Assembly: GCF_000308215.1 (NCBI RefSeq)
Contig: NZ_CAJE01000021.1
Location: 1 to 64,000 of the forward strand
Source: Methanomassiliicoccus luminyensis B10
GTDB taxonomy: Archaea; Thermoplasmatota; Thermoplasmata; Methanomassiliicoccales; Methanomassiliicoccaceae
Direction: 5' to 3'
DNA length: 64,000 nucleotides
Shown: piece by piece, positions 1 to 8,307 of the stretch
Layout of the letters: each line of letters begins with the position of its first letter
Position numbering within the stretch: the first letter of the stretch is position 1
Program-made: the position numbers and the translations under genes
Notes under the pieces: generated by a model
Told to the model about the DNA's origin: nothing
The model's database searches: none
The model's input: the letters and a program-made list of their open reading frames with translations, nothing else

Positions 1-8
1 CCCCCGCC

Positions 9-22
9 ACAAAGTTTAAAAG
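9..22 (+). promoter_or_regulatory. TATA box of the rpl1-rpl10-rpl12 operon
   Basis: The AT-rich run AAAGTTTAAAAGG stands out in GC-rich DNA. Transcription would start near base 45, giving a leader of about 50 bases before the L1 start. Ribosomal protein L1 is known to repress its own mRNA in other archaea, so the leader could carry a binding site, but I could not identify one. Confidence 0.5.
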
Positions 23-94
23 GACAGCTTTGTTAAGGGACTCCACACTGTAGGAGAGCTTCACCGCTCACTTGCACTACAGGAGGAATGTTAT

Positions 95-733
95 TTGGCA
101 GAGAAAACGACCTTAGCGGCCGTCAAGAAGTGTCTCGAGAGCTCCCCCCAGAGGAAGTTCGTAGAGACCGTTGACCTGGCCATAAACCTCAAGGATGTGG
201 ACCTGTCTGTTCCCAAGAACAGGATACAGGAAGACGTTGTTCTACCACATGGACGGGGTAAGGCGCTGAAGGTCTGCGTTATCGGAGGTGCCGAACTGGC
301 CGCCAAGGCCAAGGGCGTCGCCGACCTCATCATCACTCCCGATGAGCTCGGGAAGATCGCTGATGACAAGAAGCAGGCCAAGAAGATGGCTTCCCAGTGC
401 GACTATTTCATCGCCGAAGCCCCCTTGATGCCCCAGATCGGTAAGAGATTGGGTATCGTGCTCGCGCCTCGCGGCAAGATGCCCAAGCCCATACCGCCAG
501 GCGCCGACCCCAAGCCCATGATCGATAACCTGCGCAAGAGCGTGTCGGTCCGCAGCAAGGACCGCCGTACCTTCCAGGCCCCTGTCGGCACCGCGGACAT
601 GCCCGCGGAGGAGATAGCGGACAACGTTGATGCCATCCTCAAGAGGGTCACCGGCAAGCTTGAGAAAGGAAGGCACAACATCGACTCGGCCTACGTCAAG
701 ACGACCATGGGCCCGGCCGAGAGGCTTCTGTAA
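95..733 (+). CDS. rpl1: 50S ribosomal protein L1 (uL1)
   Basis: This 212-residue protein forms the L1 stalk of the large ribosomal subunit and helps release deacylated tRNA from the E site. The length and the conserved core with the APRGKMPKP segment near residues 126-134 match archaeal L1. The start is TTG at base 95, chosen because a strong AGGAGG lies at 81-86; an ATG at base 88 is in another frame. It is followed 12 bases later by L10 and then L12, the usual archaeal L11-L1-L10-L12 order; L11 is not in the 94 bases available upstream. L1 of methanogens represses translation of its own operon. Confidence 0.96.
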   Translation: MAEKTTLAAVKKCLESSPQRKFVETVDLAINLKDVDLSVPKNRIQEDVVLPHGRGKALKVCVIGGAELAAKAKGVADLIITPDELGKIADDKKQAKKMASQCDYFIAEAPLMPQIGKRLGIVLAPRGKMPKPIPPGADPKPMIDNLRKSVSVRSKDRRTFQAPVGTADMPAEEIADNVDAILKRVTGKLEKGRHNIDSAYVKTTMGPAERLL

Positions 734-745
734 GGAGGTTCTGAC

Positions 746-1747
746 ATGGCACACGTAGCATCCTGGAAAAAGGAGAAGGTGAAGGAGCTCACCGACCTCA
801 TGCTCAAGAACCCCGTCGTGGCCGTTGTCGACGTCCACGGCATACCGTCCCCCCAGCTTCAGAACATGAGGCAGGGGATGAGGAAGAACGCCGCCATAAT
901 GATGACCAGGAACAACCTGGTGCTCATAGCTCTGGACGAGGCGGCCAAGCAGAGGCCCGGACTGGAGAAGCTGAAGGAGCAGATCAGCGGCCAGTGCGCC
1001 ATCGTGGCCACCCCGATGAACCCCTTCAAGCTGTTCCAGAACATGGAGGATACCAAGTCCCCCGCGCCCGCCAAACCTGGCGACATAGCGCCCGAGGACA
1101 TCGTGATCAAGGCGGGAGACACTCCCTTCAAGCCCGGCCCCATCGTGGGCGAGCTGCAGAAGGCCGGCATCCCCGCCGCAATCGAAGGCGGAAAGATCGT
1201 CATACGCAAGGAAAAGGTACTTGTAGAGAAGGGGCACAAGGTGTCCGAGGAGCTCAGCAAGATCCTGCCCAAGCTGGAGATCTTCCCCATGATCGTGGGG
1301 ATGGACCTCAGGGCCGCCTTCGAGGATGGCGTGGTCTACAACAAGGCCGTGCTCGACGTGCCCGCGGACTACTACCCCAGCATGTTGGCCACCGCTTCCC
1401 GCAACGCCATCGCGTTGGGCGTCAGCATAGTGTACCCGACCAAGCAGACCATCAATCCGCTGCTGGCCAAGGCGTACCGCGGTGCTAACGCTCTCAGCAT
1501 CAAAGCGGCTATCCCCACAAAGGATAACATCAAGACTCTCCTGGCAAAGGCGAACGCGGAAATGCTCGCCGTTGCGTCTCGCGTCCCCGGGCTGGAGGAC
1601 GAGCGGCTGAAGAAGCAGCTGTCCGCAGCTGCCGCGCCCGCACCTACGCAGGAGAAGAAGGAAGACAAGAAGAAAGACGACGAAGATAAGAAGCCCGAGG
1701 TCAGCGAAGAAGAAGCCGCTGCAGGCCTTAGTGCTTTATTCGGATGA
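746..1747 (+). CDS. rpl10: 50S ribosomal protein L10 / P0 (uL10)
   Basis: This 333-residue archaeal-type L10 (P0) anchors L12 dimers to form the factor-binding stalk of the ribosome. The archaeal form is much longer than the bacterial one. Its C-terminus is alanine-rich, then highly charged with lysine and glutamate, and ends in [13 protein letters not shown], the same tail as L12; this tail recruits translation factors in archaea. An AAGGAGG site lies just upstream of the ATG at 746. It sits between rpl1 and rpl12 in one operon. Confidence 0.96.
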   Translation: MAHVASWKKEKVKELTDLMLKNPVVAVVDVHGIPSPQLQNMRQGMRKNAAIMMTRNNLVLIALDEAAKQRPGLEKLKEQISGQCAIVATPMNPFKLFQNMEDTKSPAPAKPGDIAPEDIVIKAGDTPFKPGPIVGELQKAGIPAAIEGGKIVIRKEKVLVEKGHKVSEELSKILPKLEIFPMIVGMDLRAAFEDGVVYNKAVLDVPADYYPSMLATASRNAIALGVSIVYPTKQTINPLLAKAYRGANALSIKAAIPTKDNIKTLLAKANAEMLAVASRVPGLEDERLKKQLSAAAAPAPTQEKKEDKKKDDEDKKPEVSEEEAAAGLSALFG

Positions 1748-1769
1748 AACAATCAAAGGAGGTATAAAA

Positions 1770-2075
1770 ATGGAGTACATATACAGCGCCTTGGTCCTAC
1801 ACGCTGCTGGCAAGGCAGTTAGCGAGGAATCGATCGCGAACGTCCTGAAGAGCGCGGGTGTCGAGCCCGACGCCGCCAGGATCAAAGCCTTGACCGCTTC
1901 CCTCGAGGGCGTCAACATCGACGAGGCCATCGCCTCCGCCGCTGTCGCCCCCGTCGCCGCCGCAGCCCCCGTTGCTGCCGCGCCCGAGGCCAAGGTCGAG
2001 AAGAAGGAAGAAGAGAAGAAGCCGGAAGTCAGCGAGGAAGAGGCTGCTGCCGGTCTGTCCGCTCTGTTCGGCTGA
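1770..2075 (+). CDS. rpl12: 50S ribosomal protein L12 (P1-type stalk protein)
   Basis: This protein of 101 residues is the archaeal P1/L12 stalk protein. It has an N-terminal helical dimerisation domain ([15 protein letters not shown]), an alanine-proline hinge, a lysine-glutamate run and the SALFG tail that binds elongation factors. The start is placed at ATG 1770 behind AAAGGAGGT; the frame is open further upstream into the end of L10, but the N-terminus matches the family only from 1770. It is the last gene of the ribosomal operon. Confidence 0.96.
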   Translation: MEYIYSALVLHAAGKAVSEESIANVLKSAGVEPDAARIKALTASLEGVNIDEAIASAAVAPVAAAAPVAAAPEAKVEKKEEEKKPEVSEEEAAAGLSALFG

Positions 2076-2104
2076 ACAGGACCGGATAGGTCTTTCTTCG
2101 ACCA

Positions 2105-2147
2105 ATGGGGCTCCGGCCCCTCTTTCAACCCCTTTCCTCGTTTTTCA
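2105..2147 (+). terminator. Possible terminator after rpl12
   Basis: A short GC hairpin (GGGGC, loop TCCG, GCCCC) at about 2105-2118 is followed by pyrimidine-rich sequence and a TTTTT run. T-rich tracts end transcription in archaea. The gene on the other side is convergent, which supports a termination zone here. Confidence 0.35.
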
Positions 2148-2167
2148 TTATCCTGATGCGTTCTGGA

Positions 2168-2518
2168 TCAGTCCATCTTGTTGACCATGCCGGAGACCTC
2201 TTTCTCCAGAAGGTCGGCGAGGTCCCGGTCGATCTTGCTCTTCATGTCCTGGGGCACCAGGGAGATGCCGAGGTCCACCCCGTACTTGCCGAGCTTGACC
2301 ATGGCATAGCCCTCCCTGACCTTGGCCTCCATGAGCTCGCCGATGGCGGAGCGGATGTTGGCCTTGAGATCGGGGTCGTCGTCCAGCTTCTGGCGTATGT
2401 GCCGCTTGATCTCGTCCTTGATGAGGTCCCTGGCCGCCTCCATGACCAGGTCCTCGACGCGCATGGCGCCCATGGGGTTCTTCATCAGTGCGGTAAGATA
2501 GTCATTGCCCTCAGCCAT
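2168..2518 (-). CDS. Conserved hypothetical protein, 116 residues
   Basis: I do not recognise a family. The product is acidic and predicted helical throughout, with no signal peptide or membrane segment. It contains repeated amphipathic stretches such as DLIKDEIKRHIRQKL and a C-terminus rich in D, L and K. It is divergent from the NIF3-like gene, with about 85 bases between the start codons, and converges on rpl12. Codon use is like the neighbouring core genes, so it is probably a real conserved cytoplasmic protein. Confidence 0.75.
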   Translation of the reverse strand: MAEGNDYLTALMKNPMGAMRVEDLVMEAARDLIKDEIKRHIRQKLDDDPDLKANIRSAIGELMEAKVREGYAMVKLGKYGVDLGISLVPQDMKSKIDRDLADLLEKEVSGMVNKMD

Positions 2519-2561
2519 GAGGATGACAATGCAGGATGTTCTAGACGTACCTTTCCGTAAG

Positions 2562-2574
2562 GAGATATTTTTAA
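2562..2574 (+). promoter_or_regulatory. TATA box for the NIF3-like/orc1 operon
   Basis: The sequence GATATTTTTAAGC is about 30 bases upstream of ATG 2603, so the transcript would be leaderless or nearly so. Confidence 0.5.
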
Positions 2575-2602
2575 GCGGTGAGGGGGATTAGTTCTGGATA
2601 GC

Positions 2603-3556
2603 ATGCGCTTATTCGACGTCTATAAGCTGGCAGTGGAGGAGGGAAAGAAGGCGGACCCCCGGCGGGGCCAGGAGATGGACCGGCTCCTCAAGCGGACCGA
2701 GGAGGCGTATCAAAAGCTGGAGGGGAAAGAGAAGGACCGGTCCGACGCCGACGCGCTGTGGAACCCCTACGCCGACTCCCGCCTGCTGTGCGGGGACCGG
2801 GACGCCGAGGTCCAGGGCATGATGTGGGGCATCGACATCACCGTGGGCGAGGCGCTGCTGGCGGACCGCCTCAGGGATAAGGGAAAGCGCATCGACGCGG
2901 TGCTGGGCCATCACCCCCGGGGCCGGGCGCAGGCCTCGCTGTACAAGGTCATGAGCATACAGGAGCAGATGATGGAGTCGTGGGGCGTGCCGATCACCGC
3001 GGCGGAGTGGATCATGGGGCCCCGGATGAACGAGGTCAAGCAGGCGCTGCACTCCGCGAACCACGCCCAGGCCGTGGACGCCTTCCGGCTCCTGGACCTT
3101 CCGCTCATGTGCATCCACACCCCCGCGGACCTGCTGGGCCAGAGGTTCATGCAGGACCTGCTCGATGAGAAGGGCCCGGAGCGCATCAAGGACCTGCTGG
3201 ACGTGCTGGGCGATCTCCCGGAGTACGATGCGGCCATACGAGAGGCGGCGCCCCCGGAGGTGCTGGTCGGCGACAAGGAAAAGAGGGCCGGCAAGGTGGC
3301 CGTGAAGTTCGCCGGCGGGACGGCGGCGCCCAAGGAGATCTACGAGCAGCTGGGCCGCGCCGGGGTCGGGACGATCGTATGCATGCACGCGCCCGAGAGC
3401 CACATCGAGGAGGCGAGGAAGAACAAGGTGAACCTGATCGTGGCGAGCCACATGGCCTCCGACTCCCTGGGCCTGAACCTTTTGGCGGACATCTTCGAGG
3501 ACCGGGGGATAAGTATTATCCCTTGCTCCGGATACATACGTGCGAGGCGCAAGTGA
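2603..3556 (+). CDS. NIF3-like family protein
   Basis: The 317-residue protein resembles the NIF3 / GTP cyclohydrolase 1 type 2 homologue family, metal-binding proteins of uncertain role. The signature pieces are GHHPRGRAQ near residue 98, and near the C-terminus CMHAP followed by NLIVASHMASDSLGLN, giving the paired His and Asp or Glu metal ligands seen in the family. It is longer than most NIF3 proteins because of an N-terminal helical extension of about 90 residues. It overlaps orc1/cdc6 by the GTGA motif, so the two are translationally coupled. The molecular substrate is unknown. Confidence 0.8.
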   Translation: MRLFDVYKLAVEEGKKADPRRGQEMDRLLKRTEEAYQKLEGKEKDRSDADALWNPYADSRLLCGDRDAEVQGMMWGIDITVGEALLADRLRDKGKRIDAVLGHHPRGRAQASLYKVMSIQEQMMESWGVPITAAEWIMGPRMNEVKQALHSANHAQAVDAFRLLDLPLMCIHTPADLLGQRFMQDLLDEKGPERIKDLLDVLGDLPEYDAAIREAAPPEVLVGDKEKRAGKVAVKFAGGTAAPKEIYEQLGRAGVGTIVCMHAPESHIEEARKNKVNLIVASHMASDSLGLNLLADIFEDRGISIIPCSGYIRARRK

Positions 3557-4731
3557 CCAGCCAACGCTACGACCGGCCCGCGAAGGTCCTCAAGGACCCC
3601 GCCAAGCTCTCCTTCGACTACGTGCCCGAGCGCCTGGTCCATCGGGAGAAGCAGATGGAGCGCCTGTGGATGATCTTCCGCCCGGTGCTGGAGTCGGGGG
3701 TCTCCCAGACCGCCCTGCTCATCGGGAACGTCGGGACCGGGAAGACCGCCACCAGCAAGCGCTTCTGCCTGGACCTGGTCAAGAGGGGCAGCGAGACGGG
3801 CAAGCCCATGGACTTCGTGGTCGTCAACTGCCGCCAGAGGAGCACCGAGTCCAGCGTCCTGCTGCGCCTGGTGACGCACTTCGACGAAAGGTTCCCGGAC
3901 AGGGGCTTCTCCACCGCGGAGATGCTGCGCACGCTGCACAAGCACGTGGAGAAGCGGAAAATGCACCTGGTGGTGGTGCTGGACGAGGCCGACGTGCTTC
4001 TGCGCAAGGGCGCCGGGGACATCATCTACCACCTGTCCAGGTTCGACGAGGAGAAGATCGGGGCCAAGTCCTCCATGTCCCTCATCCTGATCTCGCAGAA
4101 GTACCTGCTGGACATGCTGGACCCCGCCTCGCTGTCGACCTTCCGGAGGGCCAACGTCATCACCTTCGACCGGTACGGCGGCGAGGAGCTGCGGGACATC
4201 GTGGCCGACCGCGTGGAGCTGGCCTTCTATCCCGACACCGTTCCCCCGGAGTCCGTCGACCTCATCGCCGACGCCTCCGCGGAGTGGGGGGACGCCCGCT
4301 TCGCCATCGAGATCCTGGAGAAGGCGGGCATGCTGGCCGAGGAGGAGGGACTGCCTCAGGTCGCCCCCGAGAACGTCAGGGCGGCCAAGGCGCTCACCTA
4401 TTCGGTGGTCACCTGGTCCAAGGTGGAGCAGCTGGACATCCAGAAGAAGTTCGTGCTTCTGGCGGTGGCCCGCTCCCTCAAGGACCATGCCTACGTGACC
4501 ACCAGGGACGTGGAGAAGAACTACCAGGTCGCCGCCGAGGAGTACGGGGAGAGGGCGAGGGGGCATACCCAGTTCTGGGCGTACCTGCAGTCCATCGCCA
4601 ACGAGGGCCTGGCGGAGACGAAGGTCTCCGGGGACCCCTCGGGCGGGCGGACCACCTACATCTCCGTTCCGGACATACCGGTCAAGGCCCTGCGGGAGAT
4701 GCTGGAGAACATGCTCGGCGAGAAGGAGTGA
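3553..4731 (+). CDS. cdc6: Orc1/Cdc6 replication initiator AAA+ ATPase
   Basis: This protein of 392 residues recognises replication origins and loads the MCM helicase. The Walker A motif is GNVGTGKT at residues 58-65, and Walker B is VVLDEAD at 141-147. A sensor region and a C-terminal winged-helix domain (from about residue 300) follow. I chose GTG 3553, which overlaps the stop of the NIF3-like gene as GTGA; the frame is open further upstream, but only inside that gene. I saw no origin-recognition repeats in the adjacent short gaps, so the origin need not be here. Confidence 0.9.
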   Translation: MTSQRYDRPAKVLKDPAKLSFDYVPERLVHREKQMERLWMIFRPVLESGVSQTALLIGNVGTGKTATSKRFCLDLVKRGSETGKPMDFVVVNCRQRSTESSVLLRLVTHFDERFPDRGFSTAEMLRTLHKHVEKRKMHLVVVLDEADVLLRKGAGDIIYHLSRFDEEKIGAKSSMSLILISQKYLLDMLDPASLSTFRRANVITFDRYGGEELRDIVADRVELAFYPDTVPPESVDLIADASAEWGDARFAIEILEKAGMLAEEEGLPQVAPENVRAAKALTYSVVTWSKVEQLDIQKKFVLLAVARSLKDHAYVTTRDVEKNYQVAAEEYGERARGHTQFWAYLQSIANEGLAETKVSGDPSGGRTTYISVPDIPVKALREMLENMLGEKE

Positions 4732-4873
4732 GCCGGGACCGCAATCATTGATGATGGACGGCGCAAAGGCCGTTCCGAGGCCGATGACAAGACCCTGGGG
4801 AGAGCGGCTCGGGGCCCTGACAGCGAGAGCGGCGGGCACGTACCCTTTTGTGCCATGGCCGCCCGCGGTTTGC

Positions 4874-4887
4874 ATTGGAGTGCCAAT
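4874..4887 (+). promoter_or_regulatory. Palindrome upstream of the coenzyme M promoter
   Basis: ATTGGAGTGCCAAT has perfect 5-base arms around a 4-base spacer. It lies 14 bases before the TATA region of the cysteate synthase gene, where archaeal activators or repressors usually bind. The regulator is unknown. Confidence 0.35.
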
Positions 4888-4900
4888 ATTTCCCCTTCGG

Positions 4901-4916
4901 AAAAATATAATTATAT
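4901..4916 (+). promoter_or_regulatory. TATA box of the cysteate synthase-comDE operon
   Basis: AAAAATATAATTATAT is strongly AT-rich in GC-rich surroundings. Transcription would start near 4933-4938, right at the chosen ATG 4940, so the mRNA is probably leaderless. This decides the start over the longer open frame that begins at 4748. Confidence 0.65.
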
Positions 4917-4939
4917 GGCGGCCCCCGTATGAGTGGCCG

Positions 4940-6202
4940 ATGGGCAAGTTCGTACTGCGCTGCGCTGGGTGCTCCAAGGAGCAGGGGCCGGAACGCCTGG
5001 GCTGCGCCATGGACCTGGGCCTCCTGAGGGCGGATTACGAGCGGAAGCGCCTGACCCCGGCGCCGCATCCGGGCATCTGGAAGTTCCTGGACTGGCTGCC
5101 GGTCAACGGGACCATCGAGCGGTTCACCGGCGGGCCGATAGCGTACCAGAGCGAGGGGCTGGCCGGCGAGCTGGGCCTGAAGGACCTCTGGATCGCCTTC
5201 AACGGTCACTGGCCGGAGAGGGGCGCGGACCTGCCAACCTGCAGCTTCAAGGACCTGGAGGCCCCGCCCACGGTGCGGCGGCTCATGGAGGGGGGAGGCA
5301 GGGACGTCCTGGTGGTCTCCTCGGCCGGCAACACCGGGCGCGCTTTCGCGCACATGTCCTGCCTGACCGGGTACCCTCTGGTGCTCGTCGTGCCCTCGTC
5401 GGCGGTGCCGAAGCTGTGGCTGCCTCCCGGCGATGACGATCCGAGCTCGATATTCGTGGTGTCGGTGGAGGGGGACTACACCGACGCCATCCAGCTGGGC
5501 GAGAGGATCGCGGCGAAGCGGGGCTTCGTTCCCGAGGGCGGCGCGCGGAACATCGCCCGGAGGGACGGCATGGGCACGGTGATGCTGGAGTCCGTCCTGG
5601 CCATGGGGGCGCTGCCGGACCGGTATTTCCAGGCCGTCGGCAGCGGAACAGGGGGCATCGCCGCCTGGGAGGCCTCCATGCGACTGATAGGGGACGGGAG
5701 GTTCGGCTCCCGCCTCCCGGTGCTGCACCTGGCCCAGAACCTGCCCTGCGCGCCCATTTACAGCGCCGTGCACGGCGGGGCCCCCGACCCCAAGTGCCCC
5801 AGCGGCATGTACGACGCGGTGCTGTTCAACCGCCGGGCCCCCTTCGACGTTCCCGGGGGCGTCGCCGACGCCCTCGCCGCCACGCACGGCTCGGTGGCCG
5901 GGATCACCAACCGGGAGGGGGAGGAGGCGTCCCGGATGTTCGAAGACAGGGAGGGGATCGACATCATGCCCGCCGCGGCGGTGGCGGTGGCCGCGCTGGT
6001 CAAGGCCGTCGCGGATGGCAGCGTAGGCAAGGACGAGAGGGTCCTGCTCAACATCACCGGAGGGGGCGAGGGGCGGCTCAAGAGGGGCTCGGCCCTGGAC
6101 CGGCTCGAAGCGGACATGAACGTGCCCAAAGGCGAGGGGACGGAGCTGATCGTGAACAAGGCCAACCACAAGCTCAGAAAGGCCAAGAGGGCGGGCGCGT
6201 GA
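4940..6202 (+). CDS. Cysteate synthase (coenzyme M biosynthesis)
   Basis: A PLP enzyme of the threonine synthase fold that converts O-phosphoserine and sulfite to L-cysteate, the first step of one of the two known coenzyme M routes. The 420-residue length matches known cysteate synthases. The PLP lysine is in SFKDLEA (Lys about 104), the phosphate-binding loop is SSAGNTGRA at 127-135, and a glycine-rich VGSGTGG lies near 235. CAGC at residues 8-11 resembles the N-terminal Cys pair of the family. Threonine synthase is the main alternative, but the coupling by GTGA to comD and then comE strongly favours cysteate synthase. An aminotransferase would make sulfopyruvate from cysteate; none is in the window. 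Confidence 0.88.
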   Translation: MGKFVLRCAGCSKEQGPERLGCAMDLGLLRADYERKRLTPAPHPGIWKFLDWLPVNGTIERFTGGPIAYQSEGLAGELGLKDLWIAFNGHWPERGADLPTCSFKDLEAPPTVRRLMEGGGRDVLVVSSAGNTGRAFAHMSCLTGYPLVLVVPSSAVPKLWLPPGDDDPSSIFVVSVEGDYTDAIQLGERIAAKRGFVPEGGARNIARRDGMGTVMLESVLAMGALPDRYFQAVGSGTGGIAAWEASMRLIGDGRFGSRLPVLHLAQNLPCAPIYSAVHGGAPDPKCPSGMYDAVLFNRRAPFDVPGGVADALAATHGSVAGITNREGEEASRMFEDREGIDIMPAAAVAVAALVKAVADGSVGKDERVLLNITGGGEGRLKRGSALDRLEADMNVPKGEGTELIVNKANHKLRKAKRAGA

Positions 6203-6699
6203 GCTCCTCTTCCGAGGTCTTCGAGGCCCTGAAGAGCTGCGGGGTGGATTTAGTCACCAGCGTGCCCTGCGTCAATCTCCGGGAGCTGCTGCTCATGATA
6301 CGCGATGACCCGAGCATGAGGCATATCCCGGTCACCAGGGAGGAAGAGGGGGTGGGCATCTGCGCCGGCGCGTACCTGGGAGGGATGCACCCCGTCCTGC
6401 TGATGCAGAACTCCGGGCTGGGGAACTCCATCAACGCGCTGGCGTCGCTGGACCTGCTGTACGGCATCCCGCTGCTGATGGTGATGAGCCACCGCGGGCT
6501 GGAGGGGGAGCAGATAGTGGGCCAGGTGCCGATGGGGCAGCTGACCGAACCGCTGCTGGAGGCCATGGGCATCCCCGCGCACGTCCTGGACCGCGGTGAC
6601 GACGCCGGGGCGGTCATCGAACGGGCCTGGGACGGTTCACTGAGGGAGCGAAAGCCGGCGGCGGTGCTGATAAAGCAGTCCTACTGGGGCCGGGCATGA
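6199..6699 (+). CDS. comD: Sulfopyruvate decarboxylase, alpha subunit
   Basis: ComD of 166 residues carries the pyrimidine-binding half of a thiamine-diphosphate decarboxylase that turns sulfopyruvate into sulfoacetaldehyde for coenzyme M. REEEGVGICAGAYLGG near residue 46 is the typical region with the catalytic glutamate. I chose GTG 6199, overlapping the cysteate synthase stop as GTGA; the frame is open upstream only as a shadow of that gene. It overlaps comE by ATGA, so the two subunits should be made in equal amounts. Confidence 0.9.
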   Translation: MSSSSEVFEALKSCGVDLVTSVPCVNLRELLLMIRDDPSMRHIPVTREEEGVGICAGAYLGGMHPVLLMQNSGLGNSINALASLDLLYGIPLLMVMSHRGLEGEQIVGQVPMGQLTEPLLEAMGIPAHVLDRGDDAGAVIERAWDGSLRERKPAAVLIKQSYWGRA

Positions 6700-7274
6700 A
6701 GCGGATGGAAGCGATCGAGCTCATCGCCAGGAGCGCCGGGGACGCCCTCATCGTCTCCAATATCGGCTATCCCAGCAGGGAGCTCGCCGCCGCGTGCGAT
6801 CGGGAGGAGAACTTCTACATGCTCGGCTCCATGGGGATGGCGTCATCCATAGGCTTGGGGCTGGCGCTGGCGAGGCCGGAGCGGAAGGTGATCGCCCTGG
6901 ACGGCGACGGCTCCATCCTCATGAACCTGGGGTCGCTGTCCACCATCGCCTGCCACGGGCCGGACAACTACCTCCTGGTGATCCTGGACAATGGGGTTTA
7001 TGGCTCCACCGGCGCTCAGCCCACGCCGATATGCGCGCGGAGCGACCTGGCTAGCATAGCACGCGCGGCCGGCGTGCCGTTGGTGGAGGAGGCACGCAGC
7101 CTTGTGGAGCTGGCGGAGCAGCTTGCAAAGATGAACATGGGAGTCCTCGTGGTAAAGACCGAGCTTGGCAACGCTAACGTGCCAATCATCGAATTCGCTC
7201 CCGCCGAGATTCTCGAGCGGTTCATGGCTGCGGTCCGACAATCGTCCGACGAATTTCACGATAGAGCCAGATGA
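6696..7274 (+). CDS. comE: Sulfopyruvate decarboxylase, beta subunit
   Basis: ComE of 192 residues carries the diphosphate-binding half of the enzyme. The thiamine-diphosphate motif runs from GDGS at residues 70-73 to the Asn in LDN at 99, with the usual spacing. It pairs with ComD and completes the three-gene coenzyme M operon. The last codons run into a 9-base-pair hairpin that may end the transcript. Confidence 0.92.
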   Translation: MKRMEAIELIARSAGDALIVSNIGYPSRELAAACDREENFYMLGSMGMASSIGLGLALARPERKVIALDGDGSILMNLGSLSTIACHGPDNYLLVILDNGVYGSTGAQPTPICARSDLASIARAAGVPLVEEARSLVELAEQLAKMNMGVLVVKTELGNANVPIIEFAPAEILERFMAAVRQSSDEFHDRAR

Positions 7275-7300
7275 AAATCGTTTTCCTACAGAACGATTTT
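7274..7300 (+). terminator. Inverted repeat just after comE, possible terminator
   Basis: AAAATCGTT and AACGATTTT form a perfect 9-base stem with a 9-base loop, and the 3' arm ends in TTTT. It begins on the last base of the comE stop codon. A termination or mRNA-stability role is likely. Confidence 0.45.
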
Positions 7301-7703
7301 ATGATGAAATCGTCCTATTGCAGAACAACATTCATATCAGGCTGAGATTGGGCAGGTAGATATCGTACTGAAGGGACAGTTCTGGAAAAGAGTGGACCCT
7401 GTAGTCAGAAAGGAGGAACATGGTCCTGGAGGCCATCTAGACCTGCCATGACCTGAAGGGCCCCAAGACCATGGCCAGAGAGGTCGGCGCGCTGAAGACA
7501 TGCCTGGACGAGGTGAAAGCTTCCAGAGGGCCGATAGTAACGGCCGCTCCCCGAATGGCCTCCCCGACCGACGAGAGGATAGCTATCGTCGACACCCTGA
7601 ATTGGGCCCCTAATGAATATGGGCGTTCTGACACCGTTCTGTATCGTGCCAATTACTGACGTTGCAAGAGAGTTACAATACTAGAGAACGAATCATGTAT
7701 CGC
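7301..7703. other. Spacer between comE and the accessory island
   Basis: No recognisable conserved gene lies here. The only coding candidate is the small amber-interrupted frame at 7420-7659. The stretch has the look of decayed or recently assembled DNA at the border of the island. I see no repeat, tRNA or clear promoter. Confidence 0.5.
7420..7659 (+). CDS. Small ORF with an in-frame TAG, doubtful
   Basis: A near-perfect Shine-Dalgarno (AAAGGAGG at 7410-7417) precedes ATG 7420, but codon 7 is TAG at 7438-7440. The frame then continues for 72 more codons to TGA. If TAG were read as pyrrolysine the product would have 79 residues; otherwise only an internal 62-residue frame from ATG 7471 remains. 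I recognise no family. It may be a gene remnant. The strong ribosome site followed at once by an amber codon is the reason to record it. Confidence 0.25.
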
Positions 7704-8288
7704 TCAGTCCCTCATCTTCATGAAGCCCCAGAACGCCGTCAGCGCGAACATGACCGATGGGACCACCACGACCACGCTGGGGACTGCGCCGTCGGTGAGC
7801 GAGATCGCCGCGACGCCGAGGACGAAGACCAGCACGAAGCCGATCGAGCCGTTGAGCACCATTTTCTTACCGATCTCGCGGTTGCTTGTCGTGATCTCAT
7901 GTTTGATCTCGGCCATGCGGCGGCCGCTCTCCGTTACCGCCACGCCCTCCACGGCGGACCAGCATTCTTCCAGCAGCAGGCCCCAGTTCAGTTTTGCTTC
8001 GGCCAGCATCATGGCCACGTCGGAGGAGTTGGCCATCGACGGCGTCGCTGTGACGGTGACCGTGACGCCACCGCTGGTCGGCGCGATAGCGAACTTAAGC
8101 TTCTTCCTGCCGTTGCGCTCCCACGACCTTATGCACTTCAGCGAGCCGTGGGACGCCTCGACGCTCGCCTTCCCATCACTGATGACCTTCTGCGCGTTCT
8201 CCTTTTGCAACCAGAGAACTATTCTATCTGTGATGTCCTCGGGCCTCATGCCCCTGAACTCATGTCGGTAGTTGAGATCCAGTGCCAT
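7704..8288 (-). CDS. Membrane protein with two C-terminal helices, 194 residues
   Basis: I do not recognise a family. Residues 1-140 are soluble, with a beta-rich centre (GVTVTVTATPS) and a helical stretch. Two hydrophobic helices near residues 145-185, separated by a short loop (LTDGAVPS), form a C-terminal hairpin anchor. It starts 19 bases after the stop of the other membrane protein, so the two are co-transcribed as the last genes of the RHS island. By position it could be an immunity or accessory protein of the RHS tail genes, but this is inference. Confidence 0.65.
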   Translation of the reverse strand: MALDLNYRHEFRGMRPEDITDRIVLWLQKENAQKVISDGKASVEASHGSLKCIRSWERNGRKKLKFAIAPTSGGVTVTVTATPSMANSSDVAMMLAEAKLNWGLLLEECWSAVEGVAVTESGRRMAEIKHEITTSNREIGKKMVLNGSIGFVLVFVLGVAAISLTDGAVPSVVVVVPSVMFALTAFWGFMKMRD

Positions 8289-8307
8289 TGTTACGCCTTC
8301 TCTTTCG

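Noticed and set aside
242-1237. Long antisense frame across the L1-L10 genes
   Set aside because: A shadow of the ribosomal genes caused by GC-rich codons; no start signals or family match.
3379-3552. Longer N-terminus for Orc1/Cdc6
   Set aside because: These codons are the end of the NIF3-like gene read in another frame; the GTGA overlap and the known length favour GTG 3553.
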